From: Phoenix dactylifera | Lineage: Eukaryota; Streptophyta; Magnoliopsida; Arecales; Arecaceae | NCBI RefSeq assembly: GCF_009389715.1 | Contig: NC_052394.1 | Location: 20,338,899-20,402,898 of the forward strand | Direction of reading: 5' to 3' | DNA length: 64,000 bases | Part shown: positions 35,501-45,960 of the stretch, piece by piece | Numbering within the stretch: position 1 is the stretch's first letter | How the letters are laid out: every line of letters starts with the position of its first letter | Program-made: the position numbers and the translations under genes | Notes under the pieces: generated by a model | Databases searched by the model: none | Told to the model about the DNA's origin: nothing | Seen by the model: the letters and a program-made list of their open reading frames with translations, nothing else

Positions 35501-36001
35501 TTATTTCTTTGTTCCGTCATCTTCGGTACATCTCAGGAGTTACGTACACTCATGTACCGACTCTATATAAAAAATAATAATATAGGCCGATATAGAATCA
35601 TACTAACAATAAAAAATATTACTAGCTAATATAAATTGTTATATGATCCTTAAATCACTTTAACAAGGTTATGCTGATAAAAAAAAATAATATAGGTTGA
35701 TACATAATCACATTAATAAAAAAAATATTATGAGTGATGCAGACTGTTTTGTATTCTCTAAAATTATGCTAACAAAAGCAATCTACGGTAAGCTTTTTCA
35801 AACTATACGCTTCTGAGCTTATCTTGCAAATCTCAATTATATTCATATCTGGAGGTTACGTACTGCCATGATTATATATGCATTTCTGGAAAATCAGTGT
35901 TATGGCTGCTTTCGGCTTCCTCCCCTATCATTGAGGATCTCCTCTTTCAGATGCTTTATATTCCATGATGTATGTGATGAATTCCGCAATCGATTCATAT
36001 C

Positions 36002-37581
36002 ATGGCTTCTACTTGTCTTCCTGATATCTGGAGATGGATAAGAAACCTTCCCTCCACCAATCAATGGAATACAAACACCATTTCTCTTTGCATCTGTTCC
36101 TCAGAGTCAACAAGCCGATCCCTTAATCTGTCAGTCATCAAAAGCCTCCACAGACAAACACCACAAGTCACCTTCTCCATCTTTGCAGGCTTCCACATGC
36201 CTATTTACCTTTGGACATCCAATTCCTTCCGCCTGAACACCAAGGTCCAAGAGTACTTTGATGAAGACTTCATAACTCGTCTGTTCTGCAGCATCATCAA
36301 TTCAGTCCTTAGGTATGGCTCCAATAAGAAAAGCCCCATCAGACAACCAGCAATGCAAATCAGTGTTGATTCCTCAGACATCTTCAATCTGGCATTCCTC
36401 AATCTTACTTTCCTAGTTTGCCTCTACGAACTTCGTCGGGACCTTCGCGCAGAATTCACAGACTCTCTGAGGCTTCAACTGGCTAGCTCGAGGTCCCAAG
36501 AAGCATCAAAGCTGTTGATGCGGGCCCTTGGATCCAACCTCGAAGAAAAATGGATGAGATCTATCAGCCTTGGCATCACTAATTGGATGATGGAGCTCCA
36601 AGCTTCAAATAGTCCTTTCACATCGCCCTCCGCATTGTTCTCATACGCCTCGTCAGAGAGCAGGCTATGGAAAGTGCAGCTGTACTGCCCAATGGCAGCC
36701 ATGAGCATCGAAGATTCGAGCACAACGACTCCAGACGATCGCTTGGATTTCTCGCTGAAGTACCAGCAGTTCGAAGGTGTGATTCAGCTTGCGTACAAAA
36801 TCATCTTTCGTCCGAGCTGGATCGAAGTGTCGGTCAGCGTGGATAACATAAGGTCAGTAGAATATCAGTTGCACTTCCAAGTTTTCAGAATCATAGAAGT
36901 CGAAGCGAACTTAATATATGTCTCTTTTTCCCCATGAATAGGTGTGATGTGTGCCCACTAGTATCTGATAGTCTGATGACTAGAAGAGGTTATGGACCTG
37001 AGGAGAAGCATTTCCCTTCTCGAATAACCTTGCAACTCACTCCAACCCTTCAGTCCGATGTGCTATCGGTATCGGTAAGCAAATCCACCGACAATCCTAT
37101 CCAGGAAATTTCCACGGGGACGAGCCTCCAGGGCTCATTCGAACCCCCAAAGGCTTTGGGACTCTCAGTTACAGCTGCAGAAACTTTCACGATGAGCATG
37201 AAGCCTTGGAGATTTGAGCAATCAGTCCATGGAAACAGCGCGATCCTGAATTGGTTTCTTCATGGTGGCATCAATGGCAGAGAGATCTTCTCTTCCAAGC
37301 CTTCGAAGCTGATGTTATTTCGACCTAAAGCATGGTTCAGAAACAGGTACTCGAAGGCTTCCAGACCTTTCACAAGACAAGGAGGGGTGATCTTTGCTGG
37401 AGACGAGTATGGGGAGAGTGTGCGGTGGAAGGTGAGTGAAGAAGCCTTAGGGAAGACCATGGAGTGGGAACTCAGAGGGAGGATTTGGTTGAGCTACTGG
37501 CCTAACAAGCAAAGAACCTTTCACAGTGAAATTAGGGGGTTAGAGTTCAGGGAATTACTTTATCTTTCACTAGACAAATAG
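36002..37581 (+). CDS. Plant-specific protein of unknown function, two exons
   Basis: Exons 36002-36852 and 36942-37581 join through an 89-base GT-AG intron that splits an arginine codon (AG|G), giving 496 residues. No signal peptide, membrane helix or known catalytic motif is apparent. The N-terminus has a cysteine-containing strand (ISLCICSSES). The middle has a helix-like segment with GSNLEEKWMRSISLGITNWMM. The C-terminal half is rich in aromatics, with motifs such as RQGGVIFAGDEYGESVRWKV and YWPNKQRTFHSE. I recall similar uncharacterised proteins in other angiosperms, so I treat it as a conserved gene, but I know no function. Evidence for reality: a long open frame on both sides of a short, well-formed intron and even codon use. 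A C-terminal beta-rich fold is inference only. Confidence 0.8.
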
Positions 37582-37755
37582 CTCAGGATCAAGATCCTTG
37601 TCTTTTAGATCTCGGTCCCTAAAAATAAAAACTGTGTCATTTATTTAGTCATTCTGTATGATTTGCACCTTAGCTGATGAAATAAATTATGTGCTTGCAG
37701 ACTTGCAATGCAGGTCTAATTGGAGAGTATTATTGGATCCTGACTTTATTGTTTA

Positions 37756-38180
37756 TGTAGCAACTCAAAACTTCACCCAAAATAGCTAGCCGAAAAGTAT
37801 TATTTGGATTCCTTAATCCTGTATAAATACCCAAAATCTATCCAGCAAATAACCAATGTGGGACTAAACACACGCCTACATGGTCCTCACATACTTCCCT
37901 TGTTCAAGCCTTGACATCCTCGTCAGGCTAAGGATTCAAATCTAATCACAAACACCACGATCGGCTCATGGTCAGCCCTAATGGATCCGTGCTGCAGTGT
38001 CCCTTAGTCCATATAGGTTATGAGCCGGATCCGCTCTGATACCATTTGTAACAACCCAAAATCTCACTTAAAATGGCTAATCGAAAGGTATTATTTGGAT
38101 TACTCGATTCTGTATAAATACCTAATTAAGATCTACCAAGCGAATAACCGATGTGGAACTAAATACACACTCGCACAGAT
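37756..38180. repeat. 291-bp unit followed by a second partial copy
   Basis: The block starting TGTAGCAACTCAAAAC at 37756 recurs 291 bases later as TGTAACAACCCAAAATC at 38047, and the copies align for about 130 bases through a GTGGGACTAAACACAC-type word. The first unit ends GCTCTGATACCATT, right against the second. A unit with the same sequence at both ends could be a small element with terminal direct repeats. The second copy fades after about 38180. Class uncertain. Confidence 0.6.
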
Positions 38181-39590
38181 CCTCACAAATTCAATGCAGC
38201 TAAATCTATATCGAACTTTGAGTTAACCGGATGAACACATTCTTTCACTAATAAAAGGCCATATTGTCTAGAAAATAGGATGTCAAATCAGAAAATCAGA
38301 CATTCAAAATGACCGGAAAGACATGGCAAACTGAAATCACAGTTTCACCAAGTTCTTTATTGATCTATGTACACAATGCATGCCCGCATGGCCAAACACA
38401 CACCTTCGAGCACGTCCCGCATGCATGCGAGCATGCAGAAACTCACGCATCCACAACATCTTCTCCTACATGATAGAAGTCTCTCGGACATCTAATCAAA
38501 AGACCGAATTGGAAAGGCATTCAAGAATTGGAGTTGAATTGGAATTCAGAACATTTTGCACTACCGCCAATGCTAGCAACATGAAGGACCACATGTCCCT
38601 CTGCATGCCATTAAATTCTGTCAGCAAAATAAGTAGATATAGGGCCTGAGTTTATGCTACATTCTCCTGCTTCTAAACACTCCTGCAAATCAAAAATAAT
38701 GATCCAAAATGACTAGAGAATAAAGACCAAGCCTTGATTGAATACAAGAACACAGAACGTAATAATCAAGCAACATGCTGTGATGCTAATAGCTTGTGAG
38801 TATTACAGATAAATGGGATAAGAAGTTGAAGGGAATGTGTGCATCTCGTAGCATCTGACTATGTCATAGCAAGCAAGAATGATCATTTGCTAGTACTGTA
38901 TGGAAGCATTTGTATCAACCTAAGGAGCTTAGAAGACAAAAGTTGCCCTGTTGTTAAATAGTGCCATTCCGGAACATTTAGGAAACTAGTCTATCAGAGT
39001 AGCTATGGAAAGCATACCAAAAATATGGGCATGATAGCATCAGAAGGTCAAAATCAAACTAGCAATTATTATAATGCCAAAGTTTTTGGTATCTTGTATC
39101 TGAGTTAAGATAAACATAAAGTGAGACACCTGAATGTTCTTCCCATCCTATTATTAGACAGATAAGCTAAACAGCAGAATGCACCATTTTCTCATCCTCG
39201 GTGCCGCAGTAAGACTGAAACAAGAGCATTATTATACTGCCTTTACACACCATAAGGGTACCCAAAACATTGAAGCTAGCATTTGCAGATGTAGGAAGAA
39301 GAGATGAAAGATGAGAATATATCAGAGTCTTCAACTGACAATTGTGATAATAGTTACGGATAAATCTGTCAGTAGATATTCTTTTATATACATAAAGATT
39401 GACATGGAGGGATCTCAAAGCTAAGAAGATGACATGACATGGAAATAGTAGATATCCATGTCTATTGCTGATGTAAAGCATGCGAACACTCATGAGCATA
39501 TTCTTGTGTCTGATGAGCCTAACGAAAAGGAAAATTGCAATGAAGAAATAATCAAAAATTATGTATACCCATCTTAGGGTCACTGAAGAA
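38181..39590. other. Intergenic, nothing recognised
   Basis: Mixed non-coding sequence. Open frames on both strands are short and without homology that I can see. Confidence 0.35.
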
Positions 39591-39599
39591 GCTGAGGTT

Positions 39600-39806
39600 G
39601 CTTGCCTTTGAGTCACAGAACTTGAGGAAGAAACGGGACTTGGGAATAGACAGTTTGGTCTCCAAAATTGTAGCAATTGCCGCACTAAGCTTCTTGTTTA
39701 GATCAGGATTCAGTCCTAAGATGGTAACTAGTTGACCATATGCTGCAGGTTGCTGGTTCCCCCCCAAAATGATATTGGAACAAAAAGTAAAGCACTCAGA
39801 TCACAG
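39600..39806 (-). pseudogene. MIF/MDL-like (macrophage migration inhibitory factor homologue) exon remnant
   Basis: On the minus strand the stretch reads QQPAAYGQL, then LGLNPDLNKKLSAAIATILE, then TKLSIPKSRFFLKFCDSKAS. This closely matches the core of plant MIF-like (MDL) proteins, which are tautomerase-fold proteins of about 115 residues. Just upstream the match continues as VPISF but in another frame, beyond runs of T and G (39761-39770), and the expected VMIVLKGS region is interrupted by a TGA. No N-terminal exon (MPxLNLSTNV) is visible upstream, nor the usual C-terminal SNFGWNGST. I therefore call a pseudogene. A working gene with unusual exons is less likely but not excluded. Confidence 0.6.
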
Positions 39807-39809
39807 ACT

Positions 39810-42076
39810 TGACAGCTAAGGTTAAGAAAAAAATACAGCAAATTCATTAAGCAGCAATATGTTGGTAAGCTTAAATCAGTATTAATTCCACATGTTATGA
39901 CCATTGTTGCTTCGGATACAAGGTGTGTCCACATGATGAAAGTAAGTGATAATTAGAAGAAACTATTAAGGGACACCGAGTAGTTACGATCATAATATAC
40001 ATTCTAATTTGAATCCCCCTTTCTTGTCCCTGACAAAAAAAAATCAAAGAAAATATCAGGTTGATCAAAAAGAAGAATAAAAATATGGATTCAGTTGCAA
40101 ATTGTTAGACATATTATTCAGATTACTTTAAAATAAATAATTACAAGATGAAAAATATGTGGCCAATTACTAAGATGTTAAAAGGAAAACAAGATGAAAA
40201 GTGATCCACAAGCATTAAAAGGCATGGCCACCTGCAGCAAGATGATGGACACAATTAATGGAGTTACTTTTGGAGAAAAGTGCTGACATAGATAATGCTG
40301 AATGAATCAAGATCCATGCAACTGGCAGCATCAAAGTGATTAAAAAATAAGAATATTTCACATCAAAATGATCTAAAAGAAGCAGAACTCATTCTGTGAC
40401 AGCCAGTTACCAGATTGCTAGCTGGAGAAAAGGATGAAAATCGACAATACTAAACAAATTGAAGCTCTGCTGAGATTTTACAATTGCAGAACAAAAAGTC
40501 TTTATGGTGGAAGCATGTCCATAGGCAGGCAGCATATGTTCGGAAAGCCACATATTATTACATTAAATTCCAGCACCCTTGCATATGTCTCTCTTTACTT
40601 CAAGGACTAGCAAAGAAGCAGGTAAATGCAAGTCAATCTAGAAGATATGGATTGCAAAGAATTAATGATGGACAGCCAAGGTAACATTCTAAAGCAGTAG
40701 AATATCTAAACACTTCGGCAGTTTTATGAGAATTATCTGCCACTCTTATTTAAAATCTAAGCCCCAAACACTACTGAAAATATGCTAAATGAGCAAGGGC
40801 AGAGAGAATTTATTCATTTCGTCAGAGCCAACCTCTATAGTCGGCAATGAGAACTTGTCGAAACAAGTGGTTGCTTGAAATTGTATATGATAATGTTGGT
40901 GCAAAAACATTTCAGCAGTGCTGAAACTAACTGTTAAATCATTCATGATGGATATGAGTTTGATGAGGAGGTGAATATGGATTAATAACTGTGAGAGCTA
41001 TTTAAAGGTTAAAGGTTAAAACCCTTTGTTTTTTTGTGGGGTGGGGGAAGGGCAGAGGGTGGGGCAGGGCATGGGGACAAAGGAAGGGTAGGGGGTGGGG
41101 GAGGGCTAGGGTGAGAGGTAACTCACAAATTGGTGTGACCAATAAAGGTGGTGGAGAAATATCATGACAACCATTGTCATCCAAAATGAAGCAGAAGAAA
41201 TAACACATGATATAAGATCATCTAGCTTTTGGCAGCAACCACTTTCATAGTTATACATAAGCTCATCGGCCAAAGAAGAAGAAGAAACAACTCATGACAT
41301 TGAAGGATATGAGAAACTCTAAAAGGTCTGAGACAAACTAAATTTCAAACACAATGAGCAAGAAAGGGAGTATCAGATAAGATCCTCAAATGACATCAAA
41401 ATTGTATGATTTAAGTATATCAATGCAATCACCACATTATCAACAAAGTTAGAAGGCTATGGTGTGAAAACAAGTTCAGTTTTAGGATTTGGATGCCTAA
41501 AACAGAAATTTTGATAAAAATGGTTGCTAATTTTGATATTTTTTTTTATGGGGATTATTTCATGAAAAAAAAAACCCTAACTTTTTCAATAGCCTAATTG
41601 AGTTGAACTTTATTTTCAAGCATTGTTTGGTAACTGATCAAGGTCGATGCTAAATGTTTGAGGTTCCAAATGAATGAGCACTTCATTTGCAACCCCTTTA
41701 TGCATGAAGCTAGCTGTCCGATGGCACCAGTGAATGGCAAGTTATCTATGGAAAATAACAAACCGATACATCTTGGTCTCTTCTCCAAGAGACCACTCAA
41801 AAAAGAAAAAAAGAAAAAAAAAGTGATGTCCCTTTTTCTCATCATATAGCTCATCCTAAAAGTCTCAAAAAAGCTAATACAATAGATTTAATTTATGCAT
41901 ATATAGTTTATTAACTACTGCCGATAATAAAGGACATCCATTTTTTTAAAAAAATTCTGGGTGAAGTGTGGAAACTAAACTCAACTTTGATGGCTGCACA
42001 CCTATAACTCAAGTACCACAAAGAAAACAAAAGCAAGTAACTCAGCAAGTTATTCTAGTTTTGAAAACCATCAGAT

Positions 42077-42118
<42 letters not shown>

Positions 42119-43740
42119 GTGATCCCTTCATTGTTGATTCACAAAATTCACTATAACATTCCATAACACAATTTGGATCTGGTCCAACATAACCTAGGCA
42201 ATAAAACATACATATCTGACATTGTTTATATGAGAATTATCTCGTTTAAGATAGAAAACTAGAATTTTTTTAGAATGATTAAGATATCCCAATTTCTCAA
42301 ATGATATAGTTATGACTTTCTTATACGTCGATTTTTTGGTAAAATTATATATTGATTTTGATATTTGATAGTTATAAAACTGATAAGACTATGATAAATA
42401 GTCTTAATCTATGTAATATTTAGTTTCAGTTAAACTAGTCCAAATGGACTTACGTAGGAGACCACCCCTCACCGTGTTGGCCAATATATTACAGCTGTAT
42501 GGTTTACGTAAACCAATACATTAATCTCAAGTTCGGTCAGCAACTAAGAATAGGGTGGTTTCGTGAAAACCATGGTCCCAAACCAGTTGCTTTACTATGA
42601 TGCCGTCAAAGAATGTTACATCAGGCCTGGTTCTGGTTTCATAAGGACTTAGAGAGTTGGGACTTTTTTCAATAGAGGATAGATTTGGATCAGATCAACT
42701 TGCTTAGATTCATTGATAGACGGTAGACGGATAAAATTTATTTAGACCTTTGAACTATTTAATTTTTATTTTAACCTGTTTAATAGTTGAGTAAGATGAG
42801 ATCATGACTAAGATCATTTAATTCATTTAAGATATGCTTAACTCCTTTAAAATCTATTTAACCCGTTTGTATCCTGGCTTCTGCAACCTACTTAATATAT
42901 TTAAATACATTTAATTCATTAAAAATTCATTAAATCTTGTCTATCCCACCTGACGTGGTTCAACTTGTTAGGTTGACTTAGATTCTCTATAAGATAAACT
43001 TATAAACAAGCTTTGGATTTTACTATGTTTAATGAATAGATCTCATTTGGATTGATAAATTTTAACCTGACGTGCATTCAAGCAGACCTACCCTATTCCC
43101 GGAAGGAAAAAAATAAACTAAAAAGATCCGAAGGTCACGAGAGAATAAAACTATCAGCGGTAAAAGCATGTTGAAGAGTCAAACATCCGCTGGCTGAACG
43201 GTCGATCACGGTATCTTCCTTTCCAGAAAATTCCGACAGCTCCCATCTTTTCCTTTAGTCCCTGTCTTATCCGATAAAGTATTTTGGGGCGCAATCATGT
43301 CACCAAATGCATCTCCTGCACACGTATCATAAATCCGATGGGTCAGGAAATCCCAGAATCTCACCAATGAGCTGGTGCCATATGACATGGAGAACAAGTT
43401 TGGTGCAGTAGCTGGGCCCTGTAGGAAAGTCTCCCCCAGATCTACGTCCCAGCTCCGATCCCTACCGTCCATCTCAACAACGCACTCTTATGGATTCCCG
43501 TTGTTTTCCGGCCGCGCGCCAGCTCTCTCGAGTTTCAAAGAGCCGATCTCAAGCGGTAATATACTCCGCAGACAAACTAGAAACCTCAAATCCTCCCACG
43601 CCGACATCCATCTACCAGATAATCCGGAACTAATCCTACGGTTCATACTCACTGAAGAGGGCGACATATTCTAGATTAAAGCAATGACGAGGAGCACCAG
43701 CTGTAACACTGACTAAGTAAAACTTAGTCATAAAATTACA
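39810..43740. other. Intergenic region before EXO70
   Basis: No gene seen. It includes a G-rich stretch (41036-41118), a (TA)n microsatellite (42080-42114), and diverged TTTAATTCATTTAA-type repetition near 42750-42930. About the last 300 bases should include the EXO70 promoter. Confidence 0.4.
42080..42114. repeat. TA microsatellite
   Basis: An uninterrupted (TA)n run of about 35 bases in non-coding DNA. Confidence 0.95.
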
Positions 43741-43918
43741 AGAATTGCCATTATGGAGGCGGCTCAGCTGTCGCTTTCGTTTCCACCTTCTCTTCTTCTT
43801 CTTCCGCTCTCTCTCTCTCTCCGCGTTATTTCCTTTTCGTCTTTCGTCTGCCAACCACCTGACGTCTACTCGGAAAACCGCGTTCTTTTATCCCCAGATA
43901 CTCTCCCCCACCCAATCC

Positions 43919-43927
43919 AAACCCTAA
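43919..43927 (+). promoter_or_regulatory. Telo-box (AAACCCTAA) in the EXO70 leader
   Basis: AAACCCTAA, followed at once by ACCTAACCCTA, lies 126 bases upstream of the EXO70 start. Telo-boxes near plant transcription starts bind TRB/PURalpha-type proteins and are frequent in growth-related genes. An oligopyrimidine tract (CTTCTTCTTCCGCTCTCTCTC) lies at about 43795-43823. Confidence 0.4.
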
Positions 43928-44052
43928 ACCTAACCCTATCTTCGAAGGCCCTAATTCTCGCGTGCTGGCCATGGAGGACGAAGGCAAGTGACGGCCGGAG
44001 TGTTGGCGGTGGCGGAAGTGGGAAGGGAGTGGTGGAGAGGTTTCCAACTGGA

Positions 44053-45948
44053 ATGGCCGCGGAGAACGGCGAGGATAAGCTGCTCGCCGCCGTCCGCCAT
44101 ATAGCCAAGACGCTGGGCCGGACGGAGACCATGGCCGATGACATCCTCCAGATCTTCTCCACCTTCGACGGCCGCTTGTCCCGCGAGAGGCTTTCCGAGA
44201 AGCAGCAAGAAGACGGCATCCTCGGCGATGGTGGAGGCGGGGGCGTCGCCGCTGGCGACGACCGCCTATCGCTCTCGTCCGTCGACCGGACGCTCCGGTC
44301 TCTGGACCGCCAGATCTCCCGTTTCGTAGCCTCGGAACGGTTGATCTGGTCCAACTCCGCCGATGCGTCGGCGTTTCTCGAGGCGGTCGACGATCTGTTG
44401 GCCACGATCCATGATCTCGAACCGCCGGCGCCGGGGAACAAGCCGCTGCTCGACCGGGCGGATAATCTGCTCCAGAAATGTATGCTCCGGCTCGAGGACG
44501 AGTTCCGCTCGCTGATCGAGCGATCAGACGCTGGATTGCCGTTGGATGCGCCGGCGGCGGTGTCGTCGCCGTTCGATTCGGACGGGGAGGATAGCGACGG
44601 CGACGACGGCCGGGTCCCGGTGGCTCACCCGGTCACGGATTACGACATCATCATCGACGCCCTCCCACCGGGCACCGTCTCCGACCTCCACGAGATCGCG
44701 CGGCGGATGGTGGCTGCCGGCTTCGGCCGGGAGTGCGCCGAGGTCTACGCTCTCGCCCACCGGGATTTCGTCGAGGAGAGCGTCGCCCGGCTGGGTATCC
44801 GCCCCCGTACCGCCGAGGAGGTCCAGGGCACGCGTCGGGCCGACCTCGAGGAAGAGATAGCCCGTTGGATCAAAGCCTTCAAGATGGTCTTCCGCATCCT
44901 GATTCCCAGCGAACGCCGCCTCTGCGACCGGATCTTCGCTGGCCTGCCCCCCTTCGCCGACCTCGCCTTCGCCGCCGTCTCTCGCGCTTCGGCGATCCAG
45001 CTCCTCTCCTTCGCCGATGCCGTCGCCATCGGGAACCGAGCACCAGAACGCCTTTTTCGGGTCGTCGACATGTACGAGGCGGTGCGGGACCTCATCCCGG
45101 ACCTCGACCTCCTCTTTTCCGACCAGTACTCCACCTTCCTCCGGACGGAGGCTGCGACCGTCTCGAAGTCCCTGGCGGCGGCTATCCGGGGGATCTTCAT
45201 GGAACTGGAGAACCTAATCCGGCGAGATCCGGCGCTTGCCTCCGTGCCCGGTGGAGGCCTCCACCCGATCACCCGCTACGTGATGAACTACCTCCGGGCG
45301 GCCTGCGTCTCCCGGCGAACCCTCGAGGAGGTCATGGAGGAAGACACCGGAACCGCCTCCCCGCCCGATCCGGACCGTCCGTCCTCTTCCCTCGCTGTCC
45401 AGATCTCGTGGATGATGGACGTCCTCCAGGGGAATCTCGAGGTGAAGTCCAGGATCTATCGCCAGCCGTCGCTGAGCTACATCTTTCTGATGAACAACGG
45501 GCGGTACATCATCCAGAAGGTGCGGGACAGCGAGCTGAGTGTACTCCTCGGGGAGGAGTGGATCAGACGGCAGATGGCGAGGGTCCGGCGGTGGGGCATC
45601 GAGTACCAGAGGGCCACGTGGAGCAAGGTGATCGCGGTGCTACGGACGGACGGGGCGACCGGATCGGCGTCGGCGAAGGCGATGCGCGAGCGGCTTCGGG
45701 TTTTTAACGCGTATTTCGACGAGATATATCGGGCGCAGACCGCGTGGGTCGTGGCGGACGAGCAGCTGAAGACGGAGCTCAGGATATCGGTGTCGGAGCT
45801 GGTCCTGCCGGCGTATCGGAATTTCTTGGGTCGGTACCGGAACGCCGGGGAGACGGGGAAGCACGCGGAGAAGCACGCCCGGTACAGCGAGGAGGACGTG
45901 GAAGCAAGGATTGGGGAGCTGTTCGAGGGAACGGGGAAGAGATCGTAA
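44053..45948 (+). CDS. EXO70B1: Exocyst subunit EXO70, B-type
   Basis: A single exon of 631 residues; Arabidopsis EXO70B1 is of similar length and also intronless. The N-terminus MAAENGEDKLLAAVRHIAKT and the motifs ADDILQIFSTFDGR, DYDIIIDALP, WIKAFKMVFRILIPSERRLCDR, GIFMELENLIRRDPA, VPGGGLHPITRYVMNYLRAA, YIFLMNNGRYIIQKV and DEQLKTELRISVSELVLPAY match EXO70B proteins along the whole length. The EXO70 C-terminal helical-rod domain (PF03081) covers about 260-620. Acidic and glycine-rich low-complexity loops lie near 60-70 and 170-185. Role: tethers secretory vesicles to target membranes. EXO70B members are also linked to autophagy, stomatal behaviour and immunity. An in-frame ATG at 43753 would add 100 residues, but that stretch is a pyrimidine-rich, low-complexity leader without homology, so I start at 44053. 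Confidence 0.95.
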   Translation: MAAENGEDKLLAAVRHIAKTLGRTETMADDILQIFSTFDGRLSRERLSEKQQEDGILGDGGGGGVAAGDDRLSLSSVDRTLRSLDRQISRFVASERLIWSNSADASAFLEAVDDLLATIHDLEPPAPGNKPLLDRADNLLQKCMLRLEDEFRSLIERSDAGLPLDAPAAVSSPFDSDGEDSDGDDGRVPVAHPVTDYDIIIDALPPGTVSDLHEIARRMVAAGFGRECAEVYALAHRDFVEESVARLGIRPRTAEEVQGTRRADLEEEIARWIKAFKMVFRILIPSERRLCDRIFAGLPPFADLAFAAVSRASAIQLLSFADAVAIGNRAPERLFRVVDMYEAVRDLIPDLDLLFSDQYSTFLRTEAATVSKSLAAAIRGIFMELENLIRRDPALASVPGGGLHPITRYVMNYLRAACVSRRTLEEVMEEDTGTASPPDPDRPSSSLAVQISWMMDVLQGNLEVKSRIYRQPSLSYIFLMNNGRYIIQKVRDSELSVLLGEEWIRRQMARVRRWGIEYQRATWSKVIAVLRTDGATGSASAKAMRERLRVFNAYFDEIYRAQTAWVVADEQLKTELRISVSELVLPAYRNFLGRYRNAGETGKHAEKHARYSEEDVEARIGELFEGTGKRS

Positions 45949-45960
45949 GGCGATTAGGCA

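Larger units (their letters stand above)
31597..36001. other. Intergenic region between PRA1 and the unknown gene
   Basis: About the first 150 bases should be the PRA1 5' UTR and promoter. After that I see no gene. Contents include dispersed GGTTTGG/GGGTTG-type patches (about 32130-32480), (CATG)n near 32534-32552, a thrice-repeated 23-base word (32792-32923), and a long GA microsatellite (35463-35499). Confidence 0.4.

Noticed and set aside
42080-42114. TA run as a promoter signal
   Set aside because: A plain microsatellite with no gene start nearby.
43206-43674. Open frames on both strands upstream of EXO70, considered as a possible first exon of the MIF-like remnant or a small gene
   Set aside because: No MIF N-terminal motif and no recognisable homology or splice logic linking it to 39.8 kb.
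44733-45707. 324-codon plus-strand frame inside EXO70
   Set aside because: Out-of-frame shadow of the GC-rich EXO70 coding sequence.
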